From contig NZ_CANLZV010000011.1 in assembly GCF_947495665.1 (NCBI RefSeq), positions 1 through 64,000 on the forward strand: a stretch of DNA of 64,000 nucleotides, in the 5' to 3' direction. This document shows, one piece after another, positions 43,384-52,830 of the stretch. The notes beneath the pieces are model-generated. The model had not been told where the DNA came from. It made no database searches and saw nothing but the letters and a program-made list of their open reading frames with translations. This DNA is from an uncultured Sunxiuqinia sp. Its GTDB lineage: Bacteria; Bacteroidota; Bacteroidia; Bacteroidales; Prolixibacteraceae. Numbering within the stretch: the first letter of the stretch is position 1; each line of letters begins with the position of its first letter. A program made the translations under genes and the position numbers.

Positions 43384-44814
43384 ATGGCATATCTAAACAA
43401 TGTGATGATCATTCGGCACGAGCTGATAGCCAGACTGGTCAGACTATTTCAGGAAGGTAACCTAAGCACCCAAATTGACAGCTTGCCCGTTGAGCTGTAT
43501 CCCAAAAACCGAGAAGCCCGTGGCCGTTGCTGCATTTACAAGGAACGAGCCATTACCCGTTACAAAATGCTTCCGCTACTGGGGTTTGAAGTTCCTGAGG
43601 CCGATATCGAACTGGTGCCCTTGCACAGCTATGCGGAAAAGGCCCTTCAACGCGACAGTTTATCCAACGCTATTTTAACCGTTGTTGACGAAGCCTGTAC
43701 CTCTTGCGTGCAAGCCAACTATGTGGTGACCAACCTGTGTCGCGGCTGTGTTGCCAGTCCGTGCGTGATGAACTGCCCGAAAAATGCCATCCGCTTTACC
43801 CCTTCAGGGCAAACTGAGATTAAGGCGGAAGACTGCATTAACTGTGGATTATGCCAAAAGGCCTGTCCCTACCACGCCATTGTTTACATTCCCATTCCAT
43901 GCGAGGAAGCCTGCCCCGTGGGCGCCATCAGCAAGAACGAGCAAGGAATTGAAAAGATCGATGAAAATAAATGCATCTACTGTGGGAAATGCATCACGGC
44001 CTGTCCTTTTGGAGCCATTTTCGAATTGTCGGCCATGGTAGATGTTCTCAAAAATATTGAACAAAAAAAGCAAGTCATTGCCATGATTGCCCCGGCCATT
44101 TTAGCCCAATACCAGGAAGCTCCCGGGAAAGTGCTGGCCGCGATCAAGGAAATTGGTTTTGCCGAAGTGGTTGAAGTAGCTCGTGGAGCTGAAAAAACAG
44201 CCCGCCACGAAGCCGAAGAACTGAAGGAAAAACTGGAGCAGAATGCGCCGTTTATGACCACTTCCTGCTGCCCTTCGTATGTTGAAGCCGTACGCAAGCA
44301 TGCCCCCGGATTACAGCCCAATGTGTCGCACACCCCATCGCCAATGGCCTACACCGCCGAAGAACTGCGCGAACAATATCCCGATGCACAACTCGTCTTT
44401 GTTGGCCCCTGTGTGGCAAAACGAAAAGAGGCGCGTGATTTGGGCTCAGTGGATTTTGTTTTGAGCTTTGAAGAACTGGATGCCATCATGGAAGGAATGG
44501 GCATTGAGCCTGAAAAAATGGAGGCTGTCCCTCTGGAGAAATACACCGTTGAGTCGCGCGGGTTTGCCCGAAGTGGAGGTGTGCTGAATGCTGTATTGGC
44601 GGAGAAAAAAGCAGAAAAATTCTCATTTGAGCAAATTGATGGCATTGACAAGGCTGCTATGCGTCAAATCAAAATGCTGGAAAAAGGAAAAAACTCGGCC
44701 CAGTTTTACGAAGTGATGGCTTGCGAAGGAGGCTGTATCAGCGGGCCCGGAGCCAATGTTAAATCGGCCAAAGCCAAAAAGAATTTCATTCAGGGAATCC
44801 GGGCCTTATCATAG
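43384..44814 (+). CDS. Group B-type monomeric [FeFe] hydrogenase
   Basis: 476 residues from the ATG at 43384. The N-terminal region has conserved cysteines (RCCIYKERAITRYKM, DEACTSC, LCRGCVASPCVMNCP) and two ferredoxin clusters, CINCGLCQKAC at 151-161 and CIYCGKCITAC at 197-207. The H-cluster domain has all canonical residues: proton-relay Cys295 and ligand Cys296 (TTSCCPSYV), Cys343 (VGPCVAKRKEA), Cys447 and Cys451 (MACEGGCISG). This length and the MAYLNNVMIIRHELI start match group B enzymes, whose physiological role is unsettled. No maturases (HydE, HydF, HydG) or electron-bifurcating subunits are in the window. Confidence 0.92.
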   Translation: MAYLNNVMIIRHELIARLVRLFQEGNLSTQIDSLPVELYPKNREARGRCCIYKERAITRYKMLPLLGFEVPEADIELVPLHSYAEKALQRDSLSNAILTVVDEACTSCVQANYVVTNLCRGCVASPCVMNCPKNAIRFTPSGQTEIKAEDCINCGLCQKACPYHAIVYIPIPCEEACPVGAISKNEQGIEKIDENKCIYCGKCITACPFGAIFELSAMVDVLKNIEQKKQVIAMIAPAILAQYQEAPGKVLAAIKEIGFAEVVEVARGAEKTARHEAEELKEKLEQNAPFMTTSCCPSYVEAVRKHAPGLQPNVSHTPSPMAYTAEELREQYPDAQLVFVGPCVAKRKEARDLGSVDFVLSFEELDAIMEGMGIEPEKMEAVPLEKYTVESRGFARSGGVLNAVLAEKKAEKFSFEQIDGIDKAAMRQIKMLEKGKNSAQFYEVMACEGGCISGPGANVKSAKAKKNFIQGIRALS

Positions 44815-44849
44815 GCTCGGAGCCTCTTCTGATAAAAAAACCCACAAAA

Positions 44850-44888
44850 AATAGAGCAAGGAGCTAACAGTCCGCTTGCTCTATTTTT
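44850..44888. terminator. Bidirectional terminator between hydrogenase and O-methyltransferase genes
   Basis: AATAGAGCAAG (44850-44860) and CTTGCTCTATT (44874-44884) pair perfectly over 11 bp, with T-runs on both strands. The stop codon of the minus-strand methyltransferase (44881-44883) is inside the stem. Confidence 0.9.
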
Positions 44889-45519
44889 TGCGAATCAGCA
44901 TCAGCCCATCGCGAAAAGGCAGGATGGTTTGACTTACCCGAGGATCATCTTTAATTTTTTGGTTGAAGGCTAAAATTCCCAGCGTTTGCTCATCCTTTTC
45001 ATCTACCGCTTCAACCACTTTGCCGCTCCACAAAATATTATCAGCAATCAAAATTCCGCCTGAGGGCACCCGGTCAATCACCAGGTCAAAATAACTGCCA
45101 TATTCCCGCTTGTCACCATCAATAAAGACCAGCTCAAACTGCTCGTCCAGCTGTGGAATTATTGCACAGGCATCGCCAATATGCTGACAAACCTGATCCT
45201 GAATACCCGCTTTTTCAAAATAGGTCCGAGCCATTGTTTCAAGCTCATCATTTATCTCAATGGTGTGCAACAGGCCACCTTCGGCCAAGCCCTTTGCCAG
45301 GCAAATAGCCGAATACCCGGTATACGTGCCAATTTCAAGAATCCGATTGGGCCGAACCATCTGACTGATCATCGTTAAAATGGTTCCCTGGGCATGCCCC
45401 GAAAGCATACGCGGGCGAAGCACCTTCAAAAAAGTTTCGCGTTCCAACTCCTGTAGTACCACATCTTCCTCATCAATATGCTCCAGGATATATTTCTCCA
45501 GTTCGTTTGTTTGTTCCAT
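44881..45519 (-). CDS. O-methyltransferase (SAM-dependent, class I)
   Basis: 212 residues of the caffeoyl-CoA/catechol O-methyltransferase-like family. The SAM site is ILEIGTYTGYSAICLAKGL; metal and SAM contacts follow in HTIEIND and ELVFIDGDKREYGSYFDLV, then GGILIADNILWSG. The start overlaps the stop of the M16 peptidase by one base (TAATG), so the two are co-translated. The methyl acceptor is unknown. Confidence 0.93.
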   Translation of the reverse strand: MEQTNELEKYILEHIDEEDVVLQELERETFLKVLRPRMLSGHAQGTILTMISQMVRPNRILEIGTYTGYSAICLAKGLAEGGLLHTIEINDELETMARTYFEKAGIQDQVCQHIGDACAIIPQLDEQFELVFIDGDKREYGSYFDLVIDRVPSGGILIADNILWSGKVVEAVDEKDEQTLGILAFNQKIKDDPRVSQTILPFRDGLMLIRKK

Positions 45520-46739
45520 TATTCGTACGTTAAAATGCTCAATTGCCGCTCATCAAAAATCTCATTGGCAATCTCCATCAGCTGACTGCTGGTAATTGCT
45601 TCAATTTTTTGGTAAGTCCGGGGCAAACTATCGACCTTATTGTAAAGCAAAAAACTTTTGCCCAACGTAAGCATCAGGTCGTCACGATTTTCACTCGACA
45701 AAGCAATCTGACCAATCAACTGTTTTTTGGCCTTGCTTAGTTGCAAAATGCCCAGCGGCTTGTTTTTAAGCAGACGAAACTCTTTATTCACCAAGTTCAG
45801 GGCCCGATCCAGGTTGTCGTGTTCGGTTCCGAAATAAACATTAAACTGACCGGTGTCGGAATAAGCAGTATAGCCCGACTCCACATTATAAGCCATCCCG
45901 TTGCGTTCGCGCAAAGCCAGGTTCAAGCGGGAATTCATGGACTGTCCTCCCAAAATATTGTTGAGCAGCACCATGCCCATGCGCTTTTTGTCCTGCGCAC
46001 TGTAAGCAAGATTTCCAATTACACAGTGTGTTTGAAAAGTATCGCGCTTAACATGTCGTGTACCTGGCGTATAATGCTTAAAAGGCAGGCGATTGGTTGT
46101 TCGAAGCCGCGTTGGAATTGGGGCAAAATACTTTTCGGCCAGGCTTAATATTTTGGCAAACGAGATGTTTCCCACGGAGCTAAGCACCATCTGGTCGGTA
46201 TGGTAGTTATTCTGCAAGAACCGAAAAATATCATCCCGTGTAAAGGATCGAACATGTTCCGGAGTACCCAGAATGTTGCGTGCGATGGGATGCCCATCAA
46301 ACATCAGCTCATCAAAATCATCAAAGATCAATTCCGAAGGGCTGTCTTTATACGAATTAATCTCCTCCAGAACCACTTCCTTTTCCCGCTCCAACTCTTT
46401 TGCCGGGAAAGTGCTGTTAATCAATATATCACTGATCAACTCCATGTTCCGGTCATAATAGGCATTCAGAAAAGAGGCATAAACAGCCGTTTCTTCTTTG
46501 GAAGTGTAAGCATTAATCTCGCCACCTACATCTTCAATTCGGCTGATAATATGATAGGCCTTGCGTTTTTTGGTTCCTTTGAAGATAACATGCTCAATAA
46601 AGTGAGCAATTCCTTGTTCTTCCGGAGATTCATCTCTTGATCCGGTGTTTATAATAATTCCGAAATGGGCTGCCGGCGACTCCACTTGCTGGTGAATTAA
46701 CCGGATACCATTGCTTAATATATGTGTATTGATTTTCAC
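45519..46739 (-). CDS. M16 family zinc peptidase
   Basis: 406 residues, a single-subunit processing-peptidase-type protein. The inverted zinc motif HxxEH is present as His46, Glu49 and His50 in GIAHFIEHVIFKGT, with the distal acidic ligand in the region ELEREKEVVLEEINSYKD. It has no signal peptide. The C-terminal half has the usual non-catalytic repeat (GGQSMNSRLNLALRERNGMAYNV). It is the first gene of a two-gene operon with the O-methyltransferase. Confidence 0.94.
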   Translation of the reverse strand: MKINTHILSNGIRLIHQQVESPAAHFGIIINTGSRDESPEEQGIAHFIEHVIFKGTKKRKAYHIISRIEDVGGEINAYTSKEETAVYASFLNAYYDRNMELISDILINSTFPAKELEREKEVVLEEINSYKDSPSELIFDDFDELMFDGHPIARNILGTPEHVRSFTRDDIFRFLQNNYHTDQMVLSSVGNISFAKILSLAEKYFAPIPTRLRTTNRLPFKHYTPGTRHVKRDTFQTHCVIGNLAYSAQDKKRMGMVLLNNILGGQSMNSRLNLALRERNGMAYNVESGYTAYSDTGQFNVYFGTEHDNLDRALNLVNKEFRLLKNKPLGILQLSKAKKQLIGQIALSSENRDDLMLTLGKSFLLYNKVDSLPRTYQKIEAITSSQLMEIANEIFDERQLSILTYE

Positions 46740-46758
46740 GTTCTCTTAAATTGGACTG

Positions 46759-46788
46759 CAAAAGTAGAAAACGTTAATGATATTTCAA
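46759..46788 (-). promoter_or_regulatory. Putative promoter of the M16 peptidase operon
   Basis: Minus strand TTG (46788-46786) 19 bp before TACTTTTG (46766-46759). The -7 box is perfect, the -33 box lacks one T. The ATG lies 20 bp downstream. Confidence 0.5.
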
Positions 46789-46861
46789 CTTATAAATCCA
46801 TGGAAAAGAAAAGGTTCTGCAAAAAGCCGGAATTTTTTATTCACAGACCCCTAAAAAATGT

Positions 46862-46891
46862 TTTGAAGTTAAATATTTCGGCGTATATTTG
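46862..46891 (+). promoter_or_regulatory. Promoter of the first tRNA-Phe
   Basis: TTTG at 46862-46865, 18 bp, TATATTTG at 46884-46891: both boxes perfect. The tRNA starts 18 bp downstream. The arrangement is repeated identically at the second copy. Confidence 0.75.
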
Positions 46892-46908
46892 CCATCGCTA
46901 AAGACAAC

Positions 46909-46984
<76 letters not shown>

Positions 46985-46994
46985 AAATAGCAAC

Positions 46995-47030
46995 AAAAAC
47001 CTTTGAGTTCCGACTCGAAGGTTTTTTGTT
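46995..47030 (+). terminator. Terminator of tRNA-Phe copy 1
   Basis: AAAACCTTTGAGT and ACTCGAAGGTTTT form a stem with a single mispair around TCCG and are followed by TTGTTTTT. Confidence 0.85.
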
Positions 47031-47200
47031 TTTAAGCCCACTGCCAAGATCGCCTGAAAAGCGGAGCTCCAAATAAGAAATCTCCATTTTAAAATTGATC
47101 CGGAAAAAGCTGTCAAGCAGTAACCATCAGGGCTGCCGGCAATTAACCATTGCCTCCAACTAATCTTCTCAGACTATTTACAGGAAGTCTGAAAAAATGT

Positions 47201-47230
47201 TTTGTAGTTAAATATTTTGCACTATATTTG
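47201..47230 (+). promoter_or_regulatory. Promoter of the second tRNA-Phe
   Basis: TTTG at 47201-47204, 18 bp, TATATTTG at 47223-47230; the same boxes and spacing as copy 1, with a diverged spacer. Confidence 0.75.
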
Positions 47231-47246
47231 CCACCGCAAAATCAAC

Positions 47247-47322
<76 letters not shown>

Positions 47323-47332
47323 AGATTGCAGC

Positions 47333-47370
47333 AAAGCCTTTGAGTCGGAACTCAAAGGCTTTTTGTTTTT
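47333..47370 (+). terminator. Terminator of tRNA-Phe copy 2
   Basis: AAAGCCTTTGAGT and ACTCAAAGGCTTT pair perfectly over 13 bp with a short CGGA-type loop, followed by TTGTTTTT. Confidence 0.88.
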
Positions 47371-47742
47371 AAGCCCACCGCTTCTTAAAATTCAGAATAT
47401 TTCCTGAAGATTTTGGATTTTACCAACAACTCCTTCATCCCAACCAACACCTTTGCATTTCAATTCCGCGAAAAAGACAACGGCTTGTCGTCGACAAACA
47501 GCCCAATGCTTAAACAAAGGATTTGCAAGCCTTTTCCAGGCCTTCAGCAGTCAATCCGACACCCATGTCCTGATTTCAAATCAAAGCCCGAGGAGTTGCC
47601 CTTTTGCTCCAGCAAGACATCGCCAATGCCTCAGCAGGGAAACAACAAACAGAAGTCATCCACGCCAAATTGAATTCAGCGCAAAAGACCATACATTAAG
47701 AAAAGCAGGATTGAATTTTTACTGATCTGAACGAATCATTCT
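47371..47742. other. Intergenic stretch between tRNA groups
   Basis: No gene, repeat or structured RNA that I can support. Two short open frames here have no start signal and biased, low-complexity content. Confidence 0.5.
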
Positions 47743-47780
47743 GAAAATAAAAAAGCACCTCATTTTCATGAAGTGCTTTT
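47743..47780 (-). terminator. Terminator of the Gly-Leu-Gly tRNA transcript
   Basis: On the minus strand AAAAGCACTTCAT, GAAA, ATGAGGTGCTTTT (one G-U pair) then TTTATTTTC. It lies just past the last tRNA. Confidence 0.88.
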
Positions 47781-47786
47781 CTGATG

Positions 47787-47859
<73 letters not shown>

Positions 47860-47884
47860 AACAATACTTACAAAGTACTAAGTG

Positions 47885-47969
47885 TACCCGAAGCGGGACT
47901 TGAACCCGCACGACCGCAATGGTCATTGGATTTTAAGTCCAACGTGTCTACCAATTCCACCATCCGGGC
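47885..47969 (-). tRNA. tRNA-Leu(UAA)
   Basis: 85 bases with a long variable arm (TGACCATTGCGGTCG). The D arm has GTGGAATTGGTAGACAC, the anticodon loop CTTAAAA gives TAA, and the T arm has GGGTTCAAGTCCC. Acceptor GCCCGGA pairs with TTCGGGT with two G-U pairs. No CCA encoded. Confidence 0.96.
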
Positions 47970-48019
47970 ATCCTTTAAAAGTCAATTTAAGATTTCTCCA
48001 AACTTACTTTTAAGAATGG

Positions 48020-48092
<73 letters not shown>

Positions 48093-48140
48093 ATCTATTT
48101 TTAAAGAACGTCTGCTCTCGTGCTCTTGAAAACAGCGATG

Positions 48141-48171
48141 CAAATATATTGCTAATTTTTCTTTCTCCAAA
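48141..48171 (-). promoter_or_regulatory. Promoter of the Gly-Leu-Gly tRNA transcript
   Basis: Minus strand TTTG (48171-48168), 19 bp, TATATTTG (48148-48141). Both boxes and the spacing match the Bacteroidota consensus. The first tRNA begins 48 bp downstream. Confidence 0.75.
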
Positions 48172-48180
48172 AATAATATT

Positions 48181-48207
48181 TAAAAAATCAGAGAAATTCT
48201 AAATCTC
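48181..48207 (-). terminator. Weak terminator candidate after mutS
   Basis: On the minus strand AGAGA and TCTCT form a short stem around an AT-rich loop, then GATTTTTTAAA. The U tract is good but the stem is weak. Confidence 0.35.
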
Positions 48208-48217
48208 TTGCACGCTC

Positions 48218-50836
48218 CTACTTCAATCCGGAGATCTTTTTAATCCCATTCAATTTATTAAGTGCCTCAATAGGAGTAAGATTGTTAATATCCAGATTTT
48301 TTATCTCATCCCGAATTTGTTTTAACACCGGATCATCAAGCTGAAAAAAGCTCATTTGGAAGCCTTCGCGGTGTTCTGCCATGCCATTCAGCGGTTTAGC
48401 CAATCCATCCTTACGATTGGCCGCTTCCAGCTGCCCCAGGATCTCATTGGCCCGATTGACAACTGAAGGTGGCATACCAGCCATTTTGGCCACATGAATA
48501 CCAAAACTGTGGTTACTTCCACCGCGCACCAGCTTCCGCAAAAAGATCACTTTATTGCCTACTTCCTTTATGGTGACATTGTAGTTTTTCACCCGACCAA
48601 ACGACTTTTCCATCTCATTCAATTCATGGTAGTGCGTCGCAAAAAGGGTTTTTGCCTTGGTTTTCGGATGCTCATGAATGTATTCAACAATCGACCAGGC
48701 GATCGATATTCCATCATAAGTCGATGTTCCCCGTCCCAGTTCATCCAGCAAAATCAGGCTTCGATCAGACAAGTTATTCAAGATGCTGGCGGCTTCATTC
48801 ATCTCAACCATAAAAGTGGATTCGCCTAAGGAAATATTATCCGAAGCACCTACGCGGGTAAATATTTTATCCACATAGCCAATTTTAGCTTCTCTGGCAG
48901 GCACAAACGAACCAATCTGAGCCATCAGCACAATTAGTGCGGTTTGGCGCAACAAAGCCGATTTACCGGCCATATTGGGTCCGGTAATGATAATGACCTG
49001 CTGGTCTTCCTGATCCAGCATCACATCGTTGCTAATGTAGGATTCACCAATTGGAAGTTGTTGTTCGATGACCGGATGCCGCCCCTCCTTAATCTCAATT
49101 TTTACCGAGTCATTCACTTCCGGCCGATTGTAGTCCGACTCCTTCGCCGAACTTGCAAAAGACAACAGGCAATCCAGACGAGCGATTACCCCGGCATTCA
49201 GCTGAATCGCCTGAATGTATTCGGCCAGAGCCACAACCAACTCATTGTACAAGCGGGCTTCAAGTGCCAGTATTTTTTCTTCGGCTCCCAGAATTTTGCT
49301 TTCGTATTCCTTCAGCTCCTCAGTAATGTAACGCTCGGCACTCACCAGAGTTTGCTTGCGAATCCACTCTTCCGGTACTTTATCTTTATGCGTATTGCGT
49401 ACTTCAATGTAATAGCCAAACACATTGTTGAACGCTATCTTAAGTGAAGGGATGCCCGTGCGTTTCGACTCACGTTCCTGCATTTGAGCCAGGTAATCTT
49501 TCCCCGAAAAGGCCAGCTTACGCAATTCATCCAATTCTTCCGAAACCCCTTCCTGAATCACGCTTCCACGATGCAGCTGCACCGGCGGATCAGCGGTTAT
49601 TTCTCGTTCCATCCGCTCCCGAATGGTTTGACACGGATTCAACTGCTCTGCCATTCGTTTCAACACATTCTGATCGGCTTGTCCCAACATGTCCTTGATT
49701 GGCTCAATGGCGCGCAAGGCAGCTCGCAACTGCACCACTTCTCGCGGATTGATGCGTCCGACAGCTACCTTGGAAATGATCCGTTCCAAGTCACCAATCT
49801 GACGAATTTGCTCGGAAATCGCTTCCTGCTGTGGTTCATGCTTTAGGAAGTATTCCACCACCGACAACCGGTCATTGATGGCGGAAATCTCTTTCAATGG
49901 CAAGGCGATCCATCGCTTCAGCATGCGCGACCCCATGGGCGAAATTGTTTTATCAAGCACCTGGGCCAGGGTTTTGGCTCCTTCATTAATCACCCCAAAA
50001 AGTTCCAGGTTACGAATGGTAAAGCGATCCAGCCAAACATATTTATCTTCCTCAATACGCGAAAGCGAACTGATATGCTGCAACTGGGTGTGTTGTGTTA
50101 AATCCAGGTAGTGTAAAATGGCCCCGGAAGCCATCACCCCATAATGCAGGTCCTGCACTCCAAAGCCTTTCAATGATTTGGTTTCGAAATGTCTTAACAG
50201 TCGATCGGTGGCAGCATCTTCCGTGTACACCCAATCATCCAAGGTGTAGGTGTAGAATTTTCCACCAAACAAAGCAATGAAATCATTGCCTTTCCCCCGC
50301 TGAAACAACACTTCTTTGGGTTTGAATGAATTCAGCAACTTATCGATGTATTCAAAGCTTCCTTCAGCCGTCAGGAATTCTCCGGTTGAAATATCCAGGA
50401 AAGCCACTCCTGCCATCTTCTTATCAAAATGAACCGAAGCCAGAAAGTTATTCTCCCGATGTTCCAGAATGTTATCATTGATAGAAACTCCGGGCGTTAC
50501 CAGCTCGGTAATTCCGCGTTTCACAATTTTCTTGGTCATCTTCGGATCTTCCAACTGCTCGCAAATTGCCACGCGCTGTCCGGCACGCACCAGTTTGGGC
50601 AGGTAAGTATCCAAGGCATGATGCGGGAACCCGGCCAGCTCAACAAAATTGGCAGCACCGTTGGCTCGTTTGGTCAGGGTAATCCCTAAAATTTCAGCAG
50701 CCTTAATGGCATCCTCTCCAAAGGTTTCATAAAAATCCCCCACACGGAACAACAAAATGGCATCCGGGTGTTTGTCTTTGATGCTGTAATACTGCTTCAT
50801 CAAAGGGGTCTCAACGTATCTTTTTGATTTTGTCAA
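48218..50836 (-). CDS. mutS: DNA mismatch repair protein MutS
   Basis: About 872 residues from a TTG at 50836, which gives the family-like start [19 protein letters not shown]. Longer frames reach 50908 but begin upstream of the promoter box at 50869-50876. ATG at 50800 is the alternative. The N-terminal mismatch-reading motif is [14 protein letters not shown] with the Phe-X-Glu pair. The ATPase has [13 protein letters not shown] (Walker A), [14 protein letters not shown] (Walker B/signature) and [10 protein letters not shown]. It recognises base mismatches in DNA and recruits MutL, which is not in the window. Confidence 0.97.
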   Translation of the reverse strand: MTKSKRYVETPLMKQYYSIKDKHPDAILLFRVGDFYETFGEDAIKAAEILGITLTKRANGAANFVELAGFPHHALDTYLPKLVRAGQRVAICEQLEDPKMTKKIVKRGITELVTPGVSINDNILEHRENNFLASVHFDKKMAGVAFLDISTGEFLTAEGSFEYIDKLLNSFKPKEVLFQRGKGNDFIALFGGKFYTYTLDDWVYTEDAATDRLLRHFETKSLKGFGVQDLHYGVMASGAILHYLDLTQHTQLQHISSLSRIEEDKYVWLDRFTIRNLELFGVINEGAKTLAQVLDKTISPMGSRMLKRWIALPLKEISAINDRLSVVEYFLKHEPQQEAISEQIRQIGDLERIISKVAVGRINPREVVQLRAALRAIEPIKDMLGQADQNVLKRMAEQLNPCQTIRERMEREITADPPVQLHRGSVIQEGVSEELDELRKLAFSGKDYLAQMQERESKRTGIPSLKIAFNNVFGYYIEVRNTHKDKVPEEWIRKQTLVSAERYITEELKEYESKILGAEEKILALEARLYNELVVALAEYIQAIQLNAGVIARLDCLLSFASSAKESDYNRPEVNDSVKIEIKEGRHPVIEQQLPIGESYISNDVMLDQEDQQVIIITGPNMAGKSALLRQTALIVLMAQIGSFVPAREAKIGYVDKIFTRVGASDNISLGESTFMVEMNEAASILNNLSDRSLILLDELGRGTSTYDGISIAWSIVEYIHEHPKTKAKTLFATHYHELNEMEKSFGRVKNYNVTIKEVGNKVIFLRKLVRGGSNHSFGIHVAKMAGMPPSVVNRANEILGQLEAANRKDGLAKPLNGMAEHREGFQMSFFQLDDPVLKQIRDEIKNLDINNLTPIEALNKLNGIKKISGLK

Positions 50837-50868
50837 AGCGAATTCAGGTTTTAAAATTGAATGAATAG

Positions 50869-50876
50869 CAAAGATA
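50869..50876 (-). promoter_or_regulatory. Putative -7 box of mutS
   Basis: TATCTTTG on the minus strand matches TAnnTTTG exactly and predicts a transcript start near 50862, downstream of the longest possible mutS start. The -33 candidate (CTTG near 50896) has a short 16-bp spacer. Confidence 0.45.
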
Positions 50877-50961
50877 AAAGATGCATGTACAACAAGGAAG
50901 GTCTGCACTGATTTGTTCAGCGAAACTTTTCAACAACCATCAACAGTCCTCTCAAAGTTGA

Positions 50962-52155
50962 TCAGCAAACCTCCCGGCTGGCTTTCAGAGCCAGAAAACT
51001 GTGCAACAAAGCCCGGCAAAGCATCATTGCCGTTAGCAGATAAAAGCTGAACGGGAAAGCCTGGGGGATCAAAAGGTTAAACAGAAAAAACACCAACAAC
51101 CAAACTGATAAGGCTTTCCAGTACCAGGCTAAAGCCGGACGCCACTTACGCACCATCCACAGAAAAGGAAAAACCAGGTTGGTTGGAACTGCCCACCACA
51201 AATTGTAGTTGGGGTGCATTGCCGGATGCTCCGAGTAAGTCACAAACCAAAGCAAGACCAGCCCAATCAATCCGGTCAGAAACAACAAAACATAGTCAAT
51301 CCAAAGGCTGGCCTTTCGCTGCTTATACTGCTTATAACTAACCAGCACCAGCACAACCAACAAAATGCCCAACACCAGCGAAGGATCCAACAATTGAAAC
51401 CCGGATTTTTGCGTTTTCTCCGGCTCATAGATCATTCGGGTTTCTTTCACCAAGGAACGACTCTCCCCTTCTGCCTGAATTTGAGCTTCTGCAAAATGGC
51501 TCATCAAAAAATCAGGCAAAAACATTTCCTGATAGGCTGTTGCGATCTCGTCCGATGGACTCCCCAAGGTCAGGTGAATGCCAAAATTTATCCATGGCAA
51601 AACACGCTGATAAGCATCAACATGCTCTCTAAAAGTCATGCCCAAACCTGTTTCTTCCGAAAAAGTCAATTTCCCGTCAACATGTTTCTCAACCACATCA
51701 CGCACGCGCGTAGCACAGTTGTCCATGAAAAAATTGTATCGGTATTCCCGGTTTTCGGGTTTGGCGTTCCAAATTAAATAGTCGAGCAGCTCTTGTTTCT
51801 CCGATTGAGTCAGGTTCAATACCTGTTCGTCAATCCGGCGCTGGCTGCGTCGGTAGCTCTCCAAAAAATTCTCATACTTTTCAGCCGCCAGTAAATAATC
51901 CGTCTGCCCCTTGGCAAAACGGTAAACAAAATTTGGCTCACTAAAACTAAATACCCCGTAGTTAAACACAACATCCACCCTACGTGCCGGATCGCACACC
52001 CGGATAGCGCTGTGTCCGTAAAGGGCATGAACCTGCTTGCTGGGGCCACAGGTAAGCAGGCTCACTTCTGCTTTATCACTTAAATTAAAAGCCTGGCTGG
52101 CCCAGGAAAAGCAAAGCAAAAAGCTAACGGTAAAAGCAAGAAATATCTTATTCAC
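50962..52155 (-). CDS. Lnb-like lipoprotein N-acyltransferase candidate (DUF4105)
   Basis: 397 residues. A signal peptide or first helix (FLAFTVSFLLCFSWASQAF) is followed by a periplasmic domain of the DUF4105/Lnb_N type with candidate catalytic His48 (HALYGHSAIRV) and Cys147 (FFMDNCATRVRDVVE), and then several helices from about 257 on (LVLGILLVVLVLVSYKQY, DYVLLFLTGLIGLVLLWFV and more). The related Bacteroides protein Lnb was reported to N-acylate lipoproteins. Assignment here rests on the family pattern and the His/Cys pair. Many lipoproteins are encoded in this window, which fits. Confidence 0.72.
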   Translation of the reverse strand: MNKIFLAFTVSFLLCFSWASQAFNLSDKAEVSLLTCGPSKQVHALYGHSAIRVCDPARRVDVVFNYGVFSFSEPNFVYRFAKGQTDYLLAAEKYENFLESYRRSQRRIDEQVLNLTQSEKQELLDYLIWNAKPENREYRYNFFMDNCATRVRDVVEKHVDGKLTFSEETGLGMTFREHVDAYQRVLPWINFGIHLTLGSPSDEIATAYQEMFLPDFLMSHFAEAQIQAEGESRSLVKETRMIYEPEKTQKSGFQLLDPSLVLGILLVVLVLVSYKQYKQRKASLWIDYVLLFLTGLIGLVLLWFVTYSEHPAMHPNYNLWWAVPTNLVFPFLWMVRKWRPALAWYWKALSVWLLVFFLFNLLIPQAFPFSFYLLTAMMLCRALLHSFLALKASREVC

Positions 52156-52170
52156 AACTTTTTTTATTCA

Positions 52171-52202
52171 AAAAAAACAAAAAAGCAGGTCTAAACCTGC
52201 TT
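52171..52202 (-). terminator. Rho-independent terminator of the DUF1761 gene
   Basis: Minus strand AAGCAGGT, TTAG, ACCTGCTT, then TTTTGTTTTTTT. Perfect 8-bp stem. Located between the DUF1761 stop and the Lnb-like start, so the two genes are separate transcripts. Confidence 0.9.
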
Positions 52203-52269
52203 AATCCTGAAAATCTTTTCCAAAAGTTATTGCTGCCCTCTTTAACTGCACTTATCCGATGCGCCGAAA

Positions 52270-52689
52270 TCAATGCCACCCACCAATAATTGCTCCCATA
52301 ATCAGATAAGAAACAAGGTCATATCCGGCATGAATCAAAAACAAACCCGGCTTTCCCTGCTCAAAAAGGATGTTGTTCAGCCGCGACGTGCTGATCCAAA
52401 AAACAGCAATGACAAAACCGGCAAAAAGCCCCATTCCCAGATCAGCCGACGATCCTAAAAACAAAGCCAGGGCAAATGCCGCCAGCAAGGAAGCAATAAA
52501 TGAACTCCCAAATATAACCGGCATAGGGAGTCCTTCCTTGAGTTTTTCTTCAGTAAAGCCATTAAGTTCCATCCACTTGTTGCCGAACAAAACAGGCGAA
52601 TACCATAAACTTCCAACCACAAAGGTGCTTAGCGAAGCCACTAAAACAGCCCAATAATTCAAATTTGAAATCACATGTGCCAAGTCCAT
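52270..52689 (-). CDS. DUF1761 family membrane protein
   Basis: 139 residues with about four membrane helices: WAVLVASLSTFVVGSLWYSP, FGSSFIASLLAAFALALFLG, MGLFAGFVIAVFWIS and GYDLVSYLIMGAIIGGW. The WYSPVLFGNKWMELNG segment after helix 1 is diagnostic of DUF1761. Function unknown. It diverges from the RicT gene. Confidence 0.9.
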   Translation of the reverse strand: MDLAHVISNLNYWAVLVASLSTFVVGSLWYSPVLFGNKWMELNGFTEEKLKEGLPMPVIFGSSFIASLLAAFALALFLGSSADLGMGLFAGFVIAVFWISTSRLNNILFEQGKPGLFLIHAGYDLVSYLIMGAIIGGWH

Positions 52690-52797
52690 AATTTTCAGTT
52701 TAGTTTCACAATTTGTAAGCTTAATACAAATTACAAAATCAGTAGGACAAGTCCTTATTTAGATTGAATTAAAATAGTATTTGCGCATAATTTTAGA

Positions 52798-52805
52798 TAT
52801 TTTTG
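52798..52805 (+). promoter_or_regulatory. Putative -7 box of the RicT gene
   Basis: TATTTTTG matches the consensus, 25 bp ahead of the ATG at 52831. The nearest TTTG upstream (52780) is only 14 bp away. Confidence 0.4.
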
Positions 52806-52830
52806 TCTGAAATTATTAAATACGAAGCAT

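Noticed and set aside
47413-47673. Short plus-strand frame between the tRNA groups
   Set aside because: No start signal, composition of random type, another overlapping frame is also open, and no recognisable domain.
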